Positions 16,827 to 25,806 of a DNA stretch of 52,551 bases are shown here, in pieces. The notes under the pieces were generated by a model. The model was not told where the DNA came from, ran no database searches, and saw only the letters and a program-made list of their open reading frames with translations. This DNA comes from Chlamydiota bacterium. GTDB lineage: Bacteria; Chlamydiota; Chlamydiia; Chlamydiales; Rhabdochlamydiaceae. The first letter of the stretch is position 1. Each line of letters begins with the position of its first letter. A program made the translations under genes and the position numbers. Location of the stretch: assembly GCA_003228815.1 (NCBI GenBank), contig QIGB01000002.1:1-52551 (forward strand), given 5' to 3'.

Positions 16827-18341
16827 TTATTCCTCTAGGTCGAAGAGTTTTTCCTCAATTTCTTCGATCATGGTTTCAATGGCATCAAGCCGAAGTTTTT
16901 CTTCCCCATTGAGTTCTTGAATCAACATCGACTCTTCCAAACTCAAAGCAGATCCTCCCAAAGCCTTCCGGTGGGCCTCAAGATTCTCTTTCACCTTTCT
17001 CCTTGCTTTATGGCGCTCATCCAAGAGGGCATGCAAAGAAGAAGAGAGGTCTTCAGGGTTTTCTGTTAGCAGACTCTGCCACTTTTTCTCTTGCACATGA
17101 TCAGCAATCGTATCGAGCCGATTTTCGAGCATTGCCATCTCAATGCCTTTTGCAGACAGGGTCTTTTTTTCTTTTACGAGAGCTTCCCATTTTTCTACAA
17201 GGGCATCCAAAGAAAGAGCTTCTGCTTGATTGAATACTTCTAGCCCAAGTTCTAGCAATTGCTGCAGAGTTTCTTTTTGTCTTTCTTGCTCTAAAACAGC
17301 AGCTTTTTTTTGCTCTTCTTTCTGCTTCTGCTCTTTTTCCTCTAAGGGCCTCTTCAATTCCATGAGACGCATCTTCAACCTTTTCACATCTTCACGTCCC
17401 AATTCCAGCTCCCTCATCTCTTTGAAAAGAGCATCGATTTTTTCCTCAGCTTGAGCAAGCGTAAGCAAAGATACTTCCTCTTCCAAAGCAATAATTTTTG
17501 GCTCAATTTTTTCGTAATTCTCTCGATAAACTCCCCTTTTCTCAGCTCTTTTCTGATGCTCCTCTTTTTCCATTTCCTTAATTTGGTCCCAGCATTCAGA
17601 AAGCTTTTGCCTCATTTCACTAAAAGCAGGAGTCGTTAGAGATAAAACCTTGGCAAAGTTCTGCAGAGCTTTGATCTCTTCTTTCCAAGCAAAAAAAGGT
17701 GGGGTCATCTGTTTTTCCGCAAAACTTGCTATATCGCCGCAGAAAAGACTTGAGACCTCTTGAATCAACTCCTTTCTGCGAGGAAAGATCTGATCACCCA
17801 ATTTACTCAGTCTCTCAAAGAGACGGTTCTTCTGTTTGATGCGCAAACTAACATGAATCAATTCCTTTCGGAGTGCATTGAGCCTTCCTGCAAAAGTATT
17901 GAAAAGATCTAGCTCACATTGGATCTCTCGGTACTTTTGGCCATTTGCCTCACATTCTTTGGGTACTTCAATCTGTTCGATTTCTTGAAAGAGAGATTCC
18001 TTTCTTTCAAGATCCTTTTCAATGGCCTCGATCGCCAATTCAATTTGCTCATGAGCAAAGGAAGATTGCTCATCAAGGACCTCTTTTAACTTCCGAATCT
18101 CATCAGAAAGCTCGATATATTCGGTCCAAAAAACCGTTCTCGAACGAGGGGTAATTTTTTCTTTAAAAAAATTTAGACACAGCCGCTTTGCCTGCCAGAA
18201 ATCCCGAAAAGCAGGAGTTTTTTCTTTAGAAAGGGCCTCTTTCATAAAACCGAGGCAAAGGCGAATCTTTTCCTCAATTTTATTCTTACCTTCCAGTTCT
18301 AGGAGAAATTGATCATATGGTTGAATTTCAGTTTCTTGCAT
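16827..18341 (-). CDS. Large coiled-coil protein, 504 aa
   Basis: Almost entirely charged helix: glutamate, lysine and leucine heptads run through most of the length, with long EEKEQKQKEEQKK-type stretches near residue 330. There is no signal peptide, membrane segment or enzymatic motif. It heads the run coiled-coil, HAD, nadD, rsfS. Position relative to rsfS/fabF suggests it replaces or corresponds to a hypothetical of the Chlamydia CT768 region, but I cannot confirm homology. Structural or scaffold roles are typical for such proteins; the function is unknown. Confidence 0.75.
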   Translation of the reverse strand: MQETEIQPYDQFLLELEGKNKIEEKIRLCLGFMKEALSKEKTPAFRDFWQAKRLCLNFFKEKITPRSRTVFWTEYIELSDEIRKLKEVLDEQSSFAHEQIELAIEAIEKDLERKESLFQEIEQIEVPKECEANGQKYREIQCELDLFNTFAGRLNALRKELIHVSLRIKQKNRLFERLSKLGDQIFPRRKELIQEVSSLFCGDIASFAEKQMTPPFFAWKEEIKALQNFAKVLSLTTPAFSEMRQKLSECWDQIKEMEKEEHQKRAEKRGVYRENYEKIEPKIIALEEEVSLLTLAQAEEKIDALFKEMRELELGREDVKRLKMRLMELKRPLEEKEQKQKEEQKKAAVLEQERQKETLQQLLELGLEVFNQAEALSLDALVEKWEALVKEKKTLSAKGIEMAMLENRLDTIADHVQEKKWQSLLTENPEDLSSSLHALLDERHKARRKVKENLEAHRKALGGSALSLEESMLIQELNGEEKLRLDAIETMIEEIEEKLFDLEE

Positions 18342-18477
18342 GTAAAAGCCCTATACACAGATTTTATTTTTTGAAAAAGGATCCCCAAAAAACAAAAAAT
18401 CCTTGAGACTTTTATTTTAACCCCATAAAGGGAAAAACTCAAGCGGATATCTCTCAGAGAAATTTACAGCGAAAATG

Positions 18478-18497
18478 CCTCTTAAGGAAAAAAGAGG
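18478..18497 (-). terminator. Weak terminator-like hairpin after the ankyrin gene
   Basis: CCTCTT and AAGAGG pair around an 8-base loop just downstream of the ankyrin stop codon. Only CATTTTC follows on the minus strand, so the U-tract is poor. Confidence 0.3.
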
Positions 18498-18507
18498 TAA
18501 AAAAAAT

Positions 18508-19869
18508 TTATTCTAAGCCCCAATAAGAAGCGATTTCAGCCTCAGAGGGGTTCAAGATTTTCAGTAGAACTTCTCTTGGGGTTTCTAGGACATATGTAGA
18601 AGTTTCTAGGACATATCTGATGCAGAGCTTGCGATCGCTGTCATAGAGTGTGCCAGGTGTCTTGCCTTCAATTTTGATGAAGAATTTCATTGCCTTATAT
18701 TTTTCTCTAGAATATAAAGAATGACGATCATTCAGTTGCACGGGTGTTTCTCCTTCTTCATTCCTTAGGCGCAAATATTTTGTATGGACCTTGAATAGCT
18801 CCCGGATGTTATTATTATCGTAAATATCCAACGCTACGTCTAAAGGAGTTACGGAATGATCCCAGGGATAAACCCAGGGATATTCCCGGCTGGAACGAAG
18901 CGAAGCAGCACCATAGCATGAATTACTCAAGGAGAGAGAGACTCCCATTTTCAAGAGCTTTTCTACACCAGAAAAATTACCATTTTCAACAAAAGAATGC
19001 AGTGGTGTCCGCCCTTTGTTATCCCGTTGACTGTTGAAGAATTCCCTAAAAAGAATGTTAGAAAGATTAAATGGTGGTAATGCTGGATTTTTCTCTCTTA
19101 ATTGTTTCTCTCTTAGAGTGTATGGAAAAGTTATCTTCTTAATAAAGAGATCGATAATTTTAGAGCAGGAATCATTATTTCTAACCACATGAAAAGGTGT
19201 TTGTCCTTTATCATTTTTTGCTCTGATATTAGCTCCACTTGCAAGAAGAGTTTCAGTGGCAGCTACATGACCATATATTGCAGCATCATGAAGAGGAGTG
19301 CCCCCCCAGTTACTACCACTCGCTTCAATATCGGCCCCTCTGTCAAGAAGGAAGTTAATGAGTTTATTGTCATTATTTTCTACAGCAAGGTGAAGAGGCA
19401 TTACCCCAAACATAGCACTTGCATTGATATCCGCACCCCTGTCAAGAAGGAATGCAACAACATCATAGTGACCATTTTTTGTAGCCAAATGGAGAGGAGT
19501 TCTTGAATAACTGTACGTTCTCTTTTCAATATCAGCCCCACAATCAAGAAGAAATTCACAGACATTTCTGTGACCATTTCGTGCAGCCAAGTGAAGAGGT
19601 TTGGCCCCATAACGATCATCCTTTTCGAGATCTGTGCCTATTTTTTGAAGGAGTTTAATTACATAAAGATGACCTCTCCGTGCAGCACAATGAAGAATAG
19701 CTGTGCGGTATTTCCAAGTAGCACCAGCTGCTAGAACGACTCCTAAACCAACAAGGGTAGATACACAGATCGAAGGAGAACAAAACTCTTTCTGTACAAA
19801 TCTAAGGGGCTCAATGAATGCCCCTGCAGATTGAGTAATATTCGTAATATAGTTCAAAATTGGCTCCAT
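18508..19869 (-). CDS. Ankyrin-repeat protein with N-terminal hydrophobic segment (copy 1)
   Basis: A 453-aa probable host-directed or surface protein. Residues about 33-55 (STLVGLGVVLAAGATW) are a hydrophobic, membrane-type segment. Six consecutive ankyrin repeats follow (TPLHLAARNGH, TPLHLATKNGH and so on, about 55-255), with one more near 290 (GRTPLHSFVENGN). The C-terminal domain (EFF/KFFIKIEGKTPGTLYDSDRKLCIRY) is shared with copy 2 downstream of 20011. A short in-frame tandem duplication near 18577-18617 gives YVLET twice. ATG 19869 lies only about 11 bases from the -10 box. The TTG at 19857, with GGAG six bases before it, matches the only possible start in copy 2 and may be the true start. 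No type III signal can be proven by eye. Confidence 0.88.
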   Translation of the reverse strand: MEPILNYITNITQSAGAFIEPLRFVQKEFCSPSICVSTLVGLGVVLAAGATWKYRTAILHCAARRGHLYVIKLLQKIGTDLEKDDRYGAKPLHLAARNGHRNVCEFLLDCGADIEKRTYSYSRTPLHLATKNGHYDVVAFLLDRGADINASAMFGVMPLHLAVENNDNKLINFLLDRGADIEASGSNWGGTPLHDAAIYGHVAATETLLASGANIRAKNDKGQTPFHVVRNNDSCSKIIDLFIKKITFPYTLREKQLREKNPALPPFNLSNILFREFFNSQRDNKGRTPLHSFVENGNFSGVEKLLKMGVSLSLSNSCYGAASLRSSREYPWVYPWDHSVTPLDVALDIYDNNNIRELFKVHTKYLRLRNEEGETPVQLNDRHSLYSREKYKAMKFFIKIEGKTPGTLYDSDRKLCIRYVLETSTYVLETPREVLLKILNPSEAEIASYWGLE

Positions 19870-19880
19870 TTTTTTATAAG

Positions 19881-19930
19881 ATTATAGCAAATTTTGTAGT
19901 AAACTTCAACTAATACTACTACAACATTAG
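19881..19930 (-). promoter_or_regulatory. Promoter and degenerate palindrome of ankyrin copy 1
   Basis: TTGAAG (19904-19909), a 17-base spacer and TATAAT (19881-19886). Directly upstream, 19910-19930 is a decayed version of the palindrome found at copy 2, keeping the CTAAT...ATTAG ends. Confidence 0.6.
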
Positions 19931-20010
19931 TCATTGTAAATGAATGGGTTAGAGGCTCATGGCGACTTTGAACTTATGGATTGTCTTTTCGAAAAGATTA
20001 AAAAAAACTT

Positions 20011-21483
20011 TTATGCAACAGGAGGCACGAAACCGGCGACTGCATCGCCGCCAGGCCTCAAGGCTGAGGCAGGCTCATGGTCAGAGGGACTTAAGATCCC
20101 CATTAAATCTCTTCTACCAGCTTCTCGTGCATACTGGATGCAGAGCTTGCGATCGCTGTCATAGAGTACTCCTGGAGACTTGCCTTCAATTTCAATAAAG
20201 AATTCCATTGCCATACGTTTTCTTCCCTCAAAGGCATCTTGTACAGGGGTTTTCCTATTCTCATCTGTATGGCGCAAATATCCAGTATGGATCTTGAATT
20301 TTTCTAGGATTTCATCAAAGTTATGTTCGAGAGCTATATCTAGAGGAGTTTTTCCTGATTTATTAGGGATTAGAGAAGCTCCTTCTTTTAAAAGCATTTC
20401 TACAGCTGATGAATTTTTTTTAGCAACGCAAAGTTCCAGAACTGTTATACTATTAATATCACCTTGGTTGAGGAATTTTTTTGTTTCGATATTCGCGAGG
20501 TTAAAAGGAGGAAGTACTGGATTGCGTCTTCTTATATTTTTTTCTCTTAGGCGAAATCGATTCTTTAATTTTTGCACAAAAAGAGATAAATTTTCCGGAT
20601 GGAAATATGCAGCAACGTGAAGAGGGGTTGCCTCTTTGGAGTCTCTCGCTTCGATGTCAGCACCTCTTTCAAGAAGAAGTTCGGTGAGATCTTCGTCTCC
20701 TTTTTCTGCAGCGCAGTGAAGCATTGTTCGTCCCATCATCCCTATTCTCGCTTCGATATTGGCCCCACCTTCAAGGAGGGCTTCAGTTGCATTTCTATGG
20801 CCATTAAGAATAGCAAAGTAAAGAGATTTATTATTATTAATATCAGTCGCTTCGATGTCAGCACCATTTTCAAGAAGGAGTTCAATGATATCTTCGTATC
20901 CGCTGACTGCAGCAATGTGAAGAAGTGTTCTTCCAATGGAATTTTTTTCTTCGAGATCAAAATCTTCTCTTTCAAGAAGGAAAATAGCGACATTTTTGCA
21001 GCCGAATTCTACAGCTCGATAAAGAAGTGTTTGCCAAAACACTTCTTTGTGAATATCTGCTCCATGAGCAAAAAGCACTTCAACAACATCTCTGTGGTCA
21101 TTTTCAATAGCAAGGGCAAGAGGTGTACATTTCCACTCTTCTTTCGCTTCAATATTAGCACCTAGTTCTACAAGGAATTTAACCATATCTATGCGGCCTG
21201 CTGCTGCTGCACGATGAAGTGGCGTCTGCTCTTTTTCATCTTTCGCTTCAATATCATACATCCCTATTTTGTAAAGAAATTTGAGTAAGACTAGCCGGTC
21301 TTCCTGTTCAGCATAATGAAGAATAGCTGTGCGGTATTTCCAAGTAGCACCAGCTGCTAAAACGGCTCCTAAAACAACAAGTGTGGGTAGCACACTCGAA
21401 GGAGTGAAAAACTCTCTCGGGACAAATCTAGAGGGCTCAAAGAACGCCCCTGCAGATTGAGTAATATTGGTAATATAGTTCAA
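20011..21483 (-). CDS. Ankyrin-repeat protein with N-terminal hydrophobic segment (copy 2)
   Basis: A 490-aa paralogue of the next gene downstream, with the same N-terminus (NYITNITQSAGAF), the same hydrophobic segment (about 31-48) and the same C-terminal domain (EFFIEIEGKSPGVLYDSDRKLC). Eight consecutive ankyrin repeats lie between about 55 and 310 (TPLHRAAAAGR, TLLHIAAVSGY, TMLHCAAEKGD and others), and one more near 350. Compared with copy 1, one base is missing before the start, so the ATGGAG of copy 1 becomes the ribosome-binding site here and translation must begin at TTG 21483. The repeat region has diverged far more than both ends, as expected for a fast-evolving interaction surface. 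A good promoter lies upstream. Confidence 0.88.
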   Translation of the reverse strand: MNYITNITQSAGAFFEPSRFVPREFFTPSSVLPTLVVLGAVLAAGATWKYRTAILHYAEQEDRLVLLKFLYKIGMYDIEAKDEKEQTPLHRAAAAGRIDMVKFLVELGANIEAKEEWKCTPLALAIENDHRDVVEVLFAHGADIHKEVFWQTLLYRAVEFGCKNVAIFLLEREDFDLEEKNSIGRTLLHIAAVSGYEDIIELLLENGADIEATDINNNKSLYFAILNGHRNATEALLEGGANIEARIGMMGRTMLHCAAEKGDEDLTELLLERGADIEARDSKEATPLHVAAYFHPENLSLFVQKLKNRFRLREKNIRRRNPVLPPFNLANIETKKFLNQGDINSITVLELCVAKKNSSAVEMLLKEGASLIPNKSGKTPLDIALEHNFDEILEKFKIHTGYLRHTDENRKTPVQDAFEGRKRMAMEFFIEIEGKSPGVLYDSDRKLCIQYAREAGRRDLMGILSPSDHEPASALRPGGDAVAGFVPPVA

Positions 21484-21504
21484 ACCAACTCCATTTTTAA
21501 AAAG

Positions 21505-21533
21505 ATTATAGCAAATTTTTTATTAAATTTCAA
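21505..21533 (-). promoter_or_regulatory. Sigma-70 type promoter of ankyrin copy 2
   Basis: TTGAAA (21528-21533), a 17-base spacer and TATAAT (21505-21510), nearly consensus. It is conserved in copy 1 together with the flanking bases. Confidence 0.7.
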
Positions 21534-21555
21534 CTAATATTGCTAGCAATATTAG
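21534..21555. promoter_or_regulatory. Perfect 22-bp palindrome abutting the -35 box
   Basis: Arms CTAATATTGC and GCAATATTAG meet at a central TA with no mismatch. It ends exactly where the -35 box begins, the position of an activator or repressor site. It might alternatively terminate miaA-side transcription, but no T-run follows. Confidence 0.55.
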
Positions 21556-21573
21556 TCATTGTATATGAGTAGG

Positions 21574-22602
21574 TTAGAAACTTAGCTCGTAATCCTGGCA
21601 GATGGTCTCTACAGACTTCTCTAGAGGAAGATTTTCCACTTTGAGCCAGCGGAACAAGGGTTCTTTGCGGAACCAGGTAAATTGCCTTTTGGCATAGCGG
21701 CGAGAGGCACGCTTAAACGTGGCGATAAAGGTCTCAAAGTCATCGGGGCTCCCAGGGCTTAAGAGAAATTCGAGGCACTGGCGATAGCCAATTGCTTGGG
21801 CGGCAGAGTTGTTTTTTCGAAGGCCTTCTTTGTCGAGCTTGCGCACTTCATCAATCAGGCCTGCGGCAATCATCTCATCACAGCGCATCTCAATGTGAGG
21901 ATAGAGCACCTCTTTGGACATGTACAAAAACCAACAGCGGAAATCATAAGGGATCTCTTCACGCTCCATTTTCGGAAAATCAGAGACTTTTTTGTTGGTT
22001 AGAGAAATGATCTCAAGGGCTCGAACGATTTTATGGCGATCCCCTCCTGTGATGGTCTTGGCATATTCTGGATCGACTTTTCTCAGTCGCTCATAAAGGG
22101 CATCTGTTCCATGTTTTTCGATTTCTTTTTCGAGTTCTTTACGTACTTCTGGAACAGAAGGCGGACCCGCTGGAGGACCGTAAATTAAGGAGTGCATGTA
22201 AAATCCTGTCCCGCCTACAACTATGGGAACTTTCCCTTGCATGAGGATGTGGCGAATGGCTTTATGGGCCTCTTGGTAAAAGTCCATAACAGTGAAGCTT
22301 TGATCGATATTTCGGATATCGATGAGATGATGGGGAATTCTCGCGCGCTCTTCTTGCGTAACTTTGGCCGTACCGATATCCATCCCTCGATAGACTTGCA
22401 TCGAATCGGCTGAGATGATCTCTCCTCCCAATGCTTCGGCGATTGCCAATGAAAGTTTGGTTTTGCCAACTGCTGTGGGACCAGAAATGACGATGACTTT
22501 TCGTTTTTTTGTCCGATCGGGGATTTTTTGTTTCTGGGGAACTGTGATCTGTGACAGGAGTTTGTTGAGCTCCCGTTCTTCAAAGGTTGTGCCCTGATTC
22601 AC
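21574..22602 (-). CDS. miaA: tRNA dimethylallyltransferase
   Basis: Adds the isopentenyl group to A37 of UNN-reading tRNAs. The P-loop is GPTAVGKTKLS (about 40-50), followed by ISADSMQVYRGMDIGTAK, the catalytic/tRNA loop HHLIDI and the VGGTGFYMHSLIYG motif. The C-terminal RRYAKRQFTWFRKEP is characteristic. Start GTG 22602 follows AGGAG at six bases. The 30-residue N-terminal extension before the P-loop is longer than usual. It sits nine bases after the rsbV-like gene, matching the Chlamydia rsbV-miaA order. Confidence 0.95.
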   Translation of the reverse strand: MNQGTTFEERELNKLLSQITVPQKQKIPDRTKKRKVIVISGPTAVGKTKLSLAIAEALGGEIISADSMQVYRGMDIGTAKVTQEERARIPHHLIDIRNIDQSFTVMDFYQEAHKAIRHILMQGKVPIVVGGTGFYMHSLIYGPPAGPPSVPEVRKELEKEIEKHGTDALYERLRKVDPEYAKTITGGDRHKIVRALEIISLTNKKVSDFPKMEREEIPYDFRCWFLYMSKEVLYPHIEMRCDEMIAAGLIDEVRKLDKEGLRKNNSAAQAIGYRQCLEFLLSPGSPDDFETFIATFKRASRRYAKRQFTWFRKEPLFRWLKVENLPLEKSVETICQDYELSF

Positions 22603-22611
22603 TGTGGGCTC

Positions 22612-22962
22612 CTATTCAAGAGATTTGAGCGCTTCTTTTCTGGTGCTAAAAATTTTCAGGATTCGTTCAAATCCGGCCATTCTGATGATTTCCATCACAT
22701 CATCGCTCATTCCAAAAAAACCGATTTTTCCTTTTTCTGCATGCATCTTTTTTGTCATGGACAATAAGAGGCGCATACCCGCACTACTCAAGTAGTCGAT
22801 GTTGCTGCAGTCGATCGCGATCTTTTTGGAAATTTCGAGGAGTTTGGAAAGTTTTTTTTCTACAATCGGAGTGGTCGATGCATCGATTCGACCTTCAATT
22901 GTGACGAGGTAAATATCCCCTTCTTGTTCGACAGAAATTTCAACACCAATACCCATACTCAT
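22612..22962 (-). CDS. rsbV: STAS-domain anti-sigma factor antagonist (RsbV-like)
   Basis: Partner-switching regulator: in its unphosphorylated form it binds an anti-sigma kinase of the RsbW type. The STAS core is clear (VTIEGRIDASTTP, IAIDCSNIDYLSSAGMRLLL), with the phosphorylatable serine pair in YLSSAG. I place the start at ATG 22962; a TTG at 22977 and an ATG at 22956 are also in frame and none has a strong ribosome-binding site. Chlamydiae use an Rsb system responding to metabolic state; the kinase partner is not in this window. Confidence 0.85.
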   Translation of the reverse strand: MSMGIGVEISVEQEGDIYLVTIEGRIDASTTPIVEKKLSKLLEISKKIAIDCSNIDYLSSAGMRLLLSMTKKMHAEKGKIGFFGMSDDVMEIIRMAGFERILKIFSTRKEALKSLE

Positions 22963-23005
22963 TAAGATAATGGGCAAGGGATTTTCAATCTAGTGGAAAA
23001 AGGAA

Positions 23006-23236
23006 TTAATCCATGAGTTCGAGACGGACGCGTTGTCCAAAACGAGCCCCTACTGTCATCGCAATCGTGCGAAGGGAATTGATGATGCGCCCTTTGCGGC
23101 CAACTACTTTGGCAATGTCATCGGAAGCGACGCGCACTTCAATCAGGGTTCCATTTTCTCCTTCTACGACTTGAATGTCTACGGCATCTGGCTGATCGAC
23201 GAGGTTTTTTACGAGATAGTCGAAAAATTCTTTCAT
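23006..23236 (-). CDS. khpA: KH-domain RNA-binding protein
   Basis: A 76-residue single KH domain protein of the KhpA/YlqC family. The GxxG RNA-contact loop is VVGRKGRIINSLRTI, followed by the closing GQRVRLELMD strand. KhpA with KhpB binds many RNAs and influences division and cell size in Gram-positives. Start ATG 23236 is preferred over an in-frame GTG at 23242. It heads the khpA-rsbV-miaA run. Confidence 0.9.
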   Translation of the reverse strand: MKEFFDYLVKNLVDQPDAVDIQVVEGENGTLIEVRVASDDIAKVVGRKGRIINSLRTIAMTVGARFGQRVRLELMD

Positions 23237-23315
23237 GGTCACACTTAGGTAAAAATGTTAAACTTCACGCAAACATTAGCATTTCCTTTATTTTGAGACC
23301 ATTGTAAAAAAAGTT

Positions 23316-24344
23316 ATGACTATTGGAATTGATACTTCGTGTCTCTCTCATACGATCCGTGGGATTGGGACATATACCCTCACTCTGCTCGAAGCCCTGC
23401 GCGGGCAAAAGCAAGAAATTTTTTGCTATCAGCATTCAGCCTCTTCTCGCCTTCCTTTTGCAAACAGCATTGCCTCTCTCTTTCGCTGTAAATGTTATGA
23501 AAAAGTTTCTCTTGTCCACTTTCCAGAACCTAGAATTCTCTATGGGAAAAGACCTAGGGTGCCGATTGTACTTACAATTCATGATGTGATGCCTTTGCTT
23601 TTTCCTCAGTTTTTCCCCACTAAAAGTCGGATGATGATGCAGCATTTTCTTCCGAGATATTTGCGCCAGGTAGATGCGATCACTTGTCCCAGTCAGCAAA
23701 CCAAACAAGATCTTTTGCAGATTTTTCCTATCCCTTCTCATAAAGTTCATGTAATTCCTCTTGCTCTTCTTCCAAGACAAAGGATCATTCAAGAGAAAAA
23801 AGAACCTTTTCTTCTCTACGTGGGCTCTTTTGAGCCAAGAAAAAATCTGCCGGGCATACTCAAAGCTTTTGCCAAGGTGCGCAAGGCTGGGTTTGCTCAT
23901 AAACTCGTTTTGGTTGGTAAAGAAGAAGGGAAAAATCGTCTTCCTCATGTGCTCATCCGAAAACTTCATCTTAAGGATCATATTGAACTGAAGGGATATG
24001 TATCTGAGGAAGAAAAGGGAGCATTGCTCCAAAAGGCAGCTCTTTTGATCTGGCCTTCTTTTTATGAAGGATTTGGGCTCCCAATTCTCGAGGCAATGGC
24101 ATCAGGGACTCCGGTTGTCACTTCGAATAGCTCGGCGATGCGCGAAGTAGCTGGGGATGCTGCCATTCTTGTTGATCCACACGATCATGATCAGATTGCA
24201 GATGGGGCGATCAAGATCCTCTCCTCACAAGAGAAAATGAAAATGCTCATCGAAAAAGGTCTGCAGAGGTCTAAGGAGTTCTCTTTGGAGCATTTTGGTA
24301 AGAGGCATGTGGACCTCTATTCATTCTTAGTTCATGAGTGCTAG
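23316..24344 (+). CDS. Glycosyltransferase family 4
   Basis: A 342-aa GT-B retaining glycosyltransferase that transfers a sugar from a nucleotide donor. The donor-binding half is well marked: FLLYVGSFEPRKNLPGILKAF (about 170-190), then WPSFYEGFGLPILEAMASGTPVVTSNSSAMREVAGDAA with the EGFGLPxLEAMA signature. N-terminal IGIDTSCLSHTIRGIGTYT is also typical of GT4 mannosyl-type enzymes. The donor and acceptor are unknown, and no other sugar genes adjoin it. It is divergent from khpA, and its last 18 bases overlap the convergent ATPase gene. Confidence 0.9.
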   Translation: MTIGIDTSCLSHTIRGIGTYTLTLLEALRGQKQEIFCYQHSASSRLPFANSIASLFRCKCYEKVSLVHFPEPRILYGKRPRVPIVLTIHDVMPLLFPQFFPTKSRMMMQHFLPRYLRQVDAITCPSQQTKQDLLQIFPIPSHKVHVIPLALLPRQRIIQEKKEPFLLYVGSFEPRKNLPGILKAFAKVRKAGFAHKLVLVGKEEGKNRLPHVLIRKLHLKDHIELKGYVSEEEKGALLQKAALLIWPSFYEGFGLPILEAMASGTPVVTSNSSAMREVAGDAAILVDPHDHDQIADGAIKILSSQEKMKMLIEKGLQRSKEFSLEHFGKRHVDLYSFLVHEC

Positions 24345-25787
24345 ATCCATAGAATGGAGGTATTCCTTAAAATCAATAATTTGGACAAAAAAATCGCTTT
24401 TTTCGATTACTTCATTGCAACCATTCACATGAATGAGAACAGGCAAACAAGAAAATCCTTTTGAAATTTTCAACCGGTTCATTTTTTCCTGAACTTCATT
24501 CATAACAGTTGATGTTATAGGGCTCTTTGAAAATTTGATTTCGCACAGATATAATGTCCGAAATTTTGTCTGAATTAAGTAATCAATTTGGCATCCCAGT
24601 TGTTTCTTTGTTTTTCTCTGAAAAAAAGGATTATCATATACAACATCTGATGGTGAAATATCGAGTTTCTCTAGGATGTACTTTCGATTACGCAAAACAT
24701 GATTCTCAAATTGAAAACCCATAATAGAATCCCATCCAGAAAGCCCGCTCATTGGTTTTTTTATGAAATGGCCTTTGATGATTTTGTTATAATTAGGCTG
24801 AATGTACTTCAAGAAAAACCTAAGATAATTATCCCCTAACCGATATTGAAAACTTCGACTTTCTCTGCCAGACTTAATTGACCAATTGAAATCTTTTTCA
24901 ACATATCCTGATAAGACCAATTCATTGAGATATTCGCTTAATGGACCACCACTGGCATAATTTAAAGCCTTGGACAATTCTTTATAATCCTTGGGTCCAT
25001 CAACTAAAATTCTGACAATTCGTTGATAAGTTTCATTTCTCCTCCCAAAACGATCATGAAAAATTTGCCGAAATTCATCGAATAGAACTCCGTCTTTTTC
25101 AAAACATAGATGCTTTATGTTTTCAGCAGCAGATATGCCTGGATTTATCAACTCTAGATACCAGGGCACTCCCCCAGTAATAGATAATAGCATAAATTTC
25201 TCTATCGCTGATCCATGGAAACCAATTGCCTCAAGCAATAGATTACATTCCGACAAAGAGAGCTCATCTAAAATAATTTTTTGGCTAATTCTACCAAAAA
25301 AACCAGTGCTACTAATGATATTCTTTTCGATCCATGAAGAGACCGATCCACACAATACCAAAATCAATCCAGCATTTTTACTGAAATGCATATCCCAGGC
25401 AATTTTCAATTTTCCAAGAAATGTGGGATCCAAAGACCCCATCCATGAAATTTCATCGAGGAGAATGATGGTTTTTTTTTCCTTTACATAGTTGGCTAAA
25501 ATTGTAAATAAATCGCCCCAATCTGATCCTCTAAGACTGGGGATTCCTAATTGATGACCTAGTTGCCTAGCAAATTCATCCTTTTGAGATTGGGCATTTG
25601 TTTTTTCTGTTGGAGGTAGCCCAGAAAAGACGTAAAAATGCTGCCCTTTTGCAAATTCTTCTACTAAACGGCTTTTTCCTATTCGTCGACGCCCCCTAAC
25701 AACAACCATACTGGCTATTTTCTTTCTTCTAAGGCGTTTTAAAGCTGCTAAAGAATCTTTTCGTCCTATGAATGGTATTCGAGTCAA
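24327..25787 (-). CDS. AAA ATPase of the archaeal-type/DUF234 family with PD-(D/E)XK-like tail
   Basis: A 486-aa accessory protein. Walker A is VVRGRRRIGKSRLVEEFA (about 29-46) and Walker B is TIILLDEISWM. A winged-helix-like region follows the ATPase core (LVDGPKDYKELSKALNYASGG). The C-terminal DUF234-type domain shows a nuclease-like pattern: GFQFENHVLRN, then GCQIDYLIQT, then YLCEIKFSKS, consistent with E...D...ExK. The start is TTG 25787, with AGGAG seven bases upstream. Such genes are patchily distributed, often mobile, and of unknown function. The low-GC, AT-rich flank and an unusual repeat promoter suggest acquisition. Confidence 0.85.
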   Translation of the reverse strand: MTRIPFIGRKDSLAALKRLRRKKIASMVVVRGRRRIGKSRLVEEFAKGQHFYVFSGLPPTEKTNAQSQKDEFARQLGHQLGIPSLRGSDWGDLFTILANYVKEKKTIILLDEISWMGSLDPTFLGKLKIAWDMHFSKNAGLILVLCGSVSSWIEKNIISSTGFFGRISQKIILDELSLSECNLLLEAIGFHGSAIEKFMLLSITGGVPWYLELINPGISAAENIKHLCFEKDGVLFDEFRQIFHDRFGRRNETYQRIVRILVDGPKDYKELSKALNYASGGPLSEYLNELVLSGYVEKDFNWSIKSGRESRSFQYRLGDNYLRFFLKYIQPNYNKIIKGHFIKKPMSGLSGWDSIMGFQFENHVLRNRKYILEKLDISPSDVVYDNPFFQRKTKKQLGCQIDYLIQTKFRTLYLCEIKFSKSPITSTVMNEVQEKMNRLKISKGFSCLPVLIHVNGCNEVIEKSDFFVQIIDFKEYLHSMDLALMN

Positions 25788-25806
25788 AATTTTACTCCTG
25801 CGAAAA

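Noticed and set aside
20180-21165. Plus-strand frames of 146 and 188 aa opposite ankyrin copy 2
   Set aside because: They arise from reversed ankyrin codons, seen as repeated SRFDVSTxFKK phrases.
23436-24032. 198-aa minus-strand frame inside the GT4 gene
   Set aside because: The opposite strand encodes an unmistakable GT4 enzyme with all motifs; this frame is its reverse shadow.
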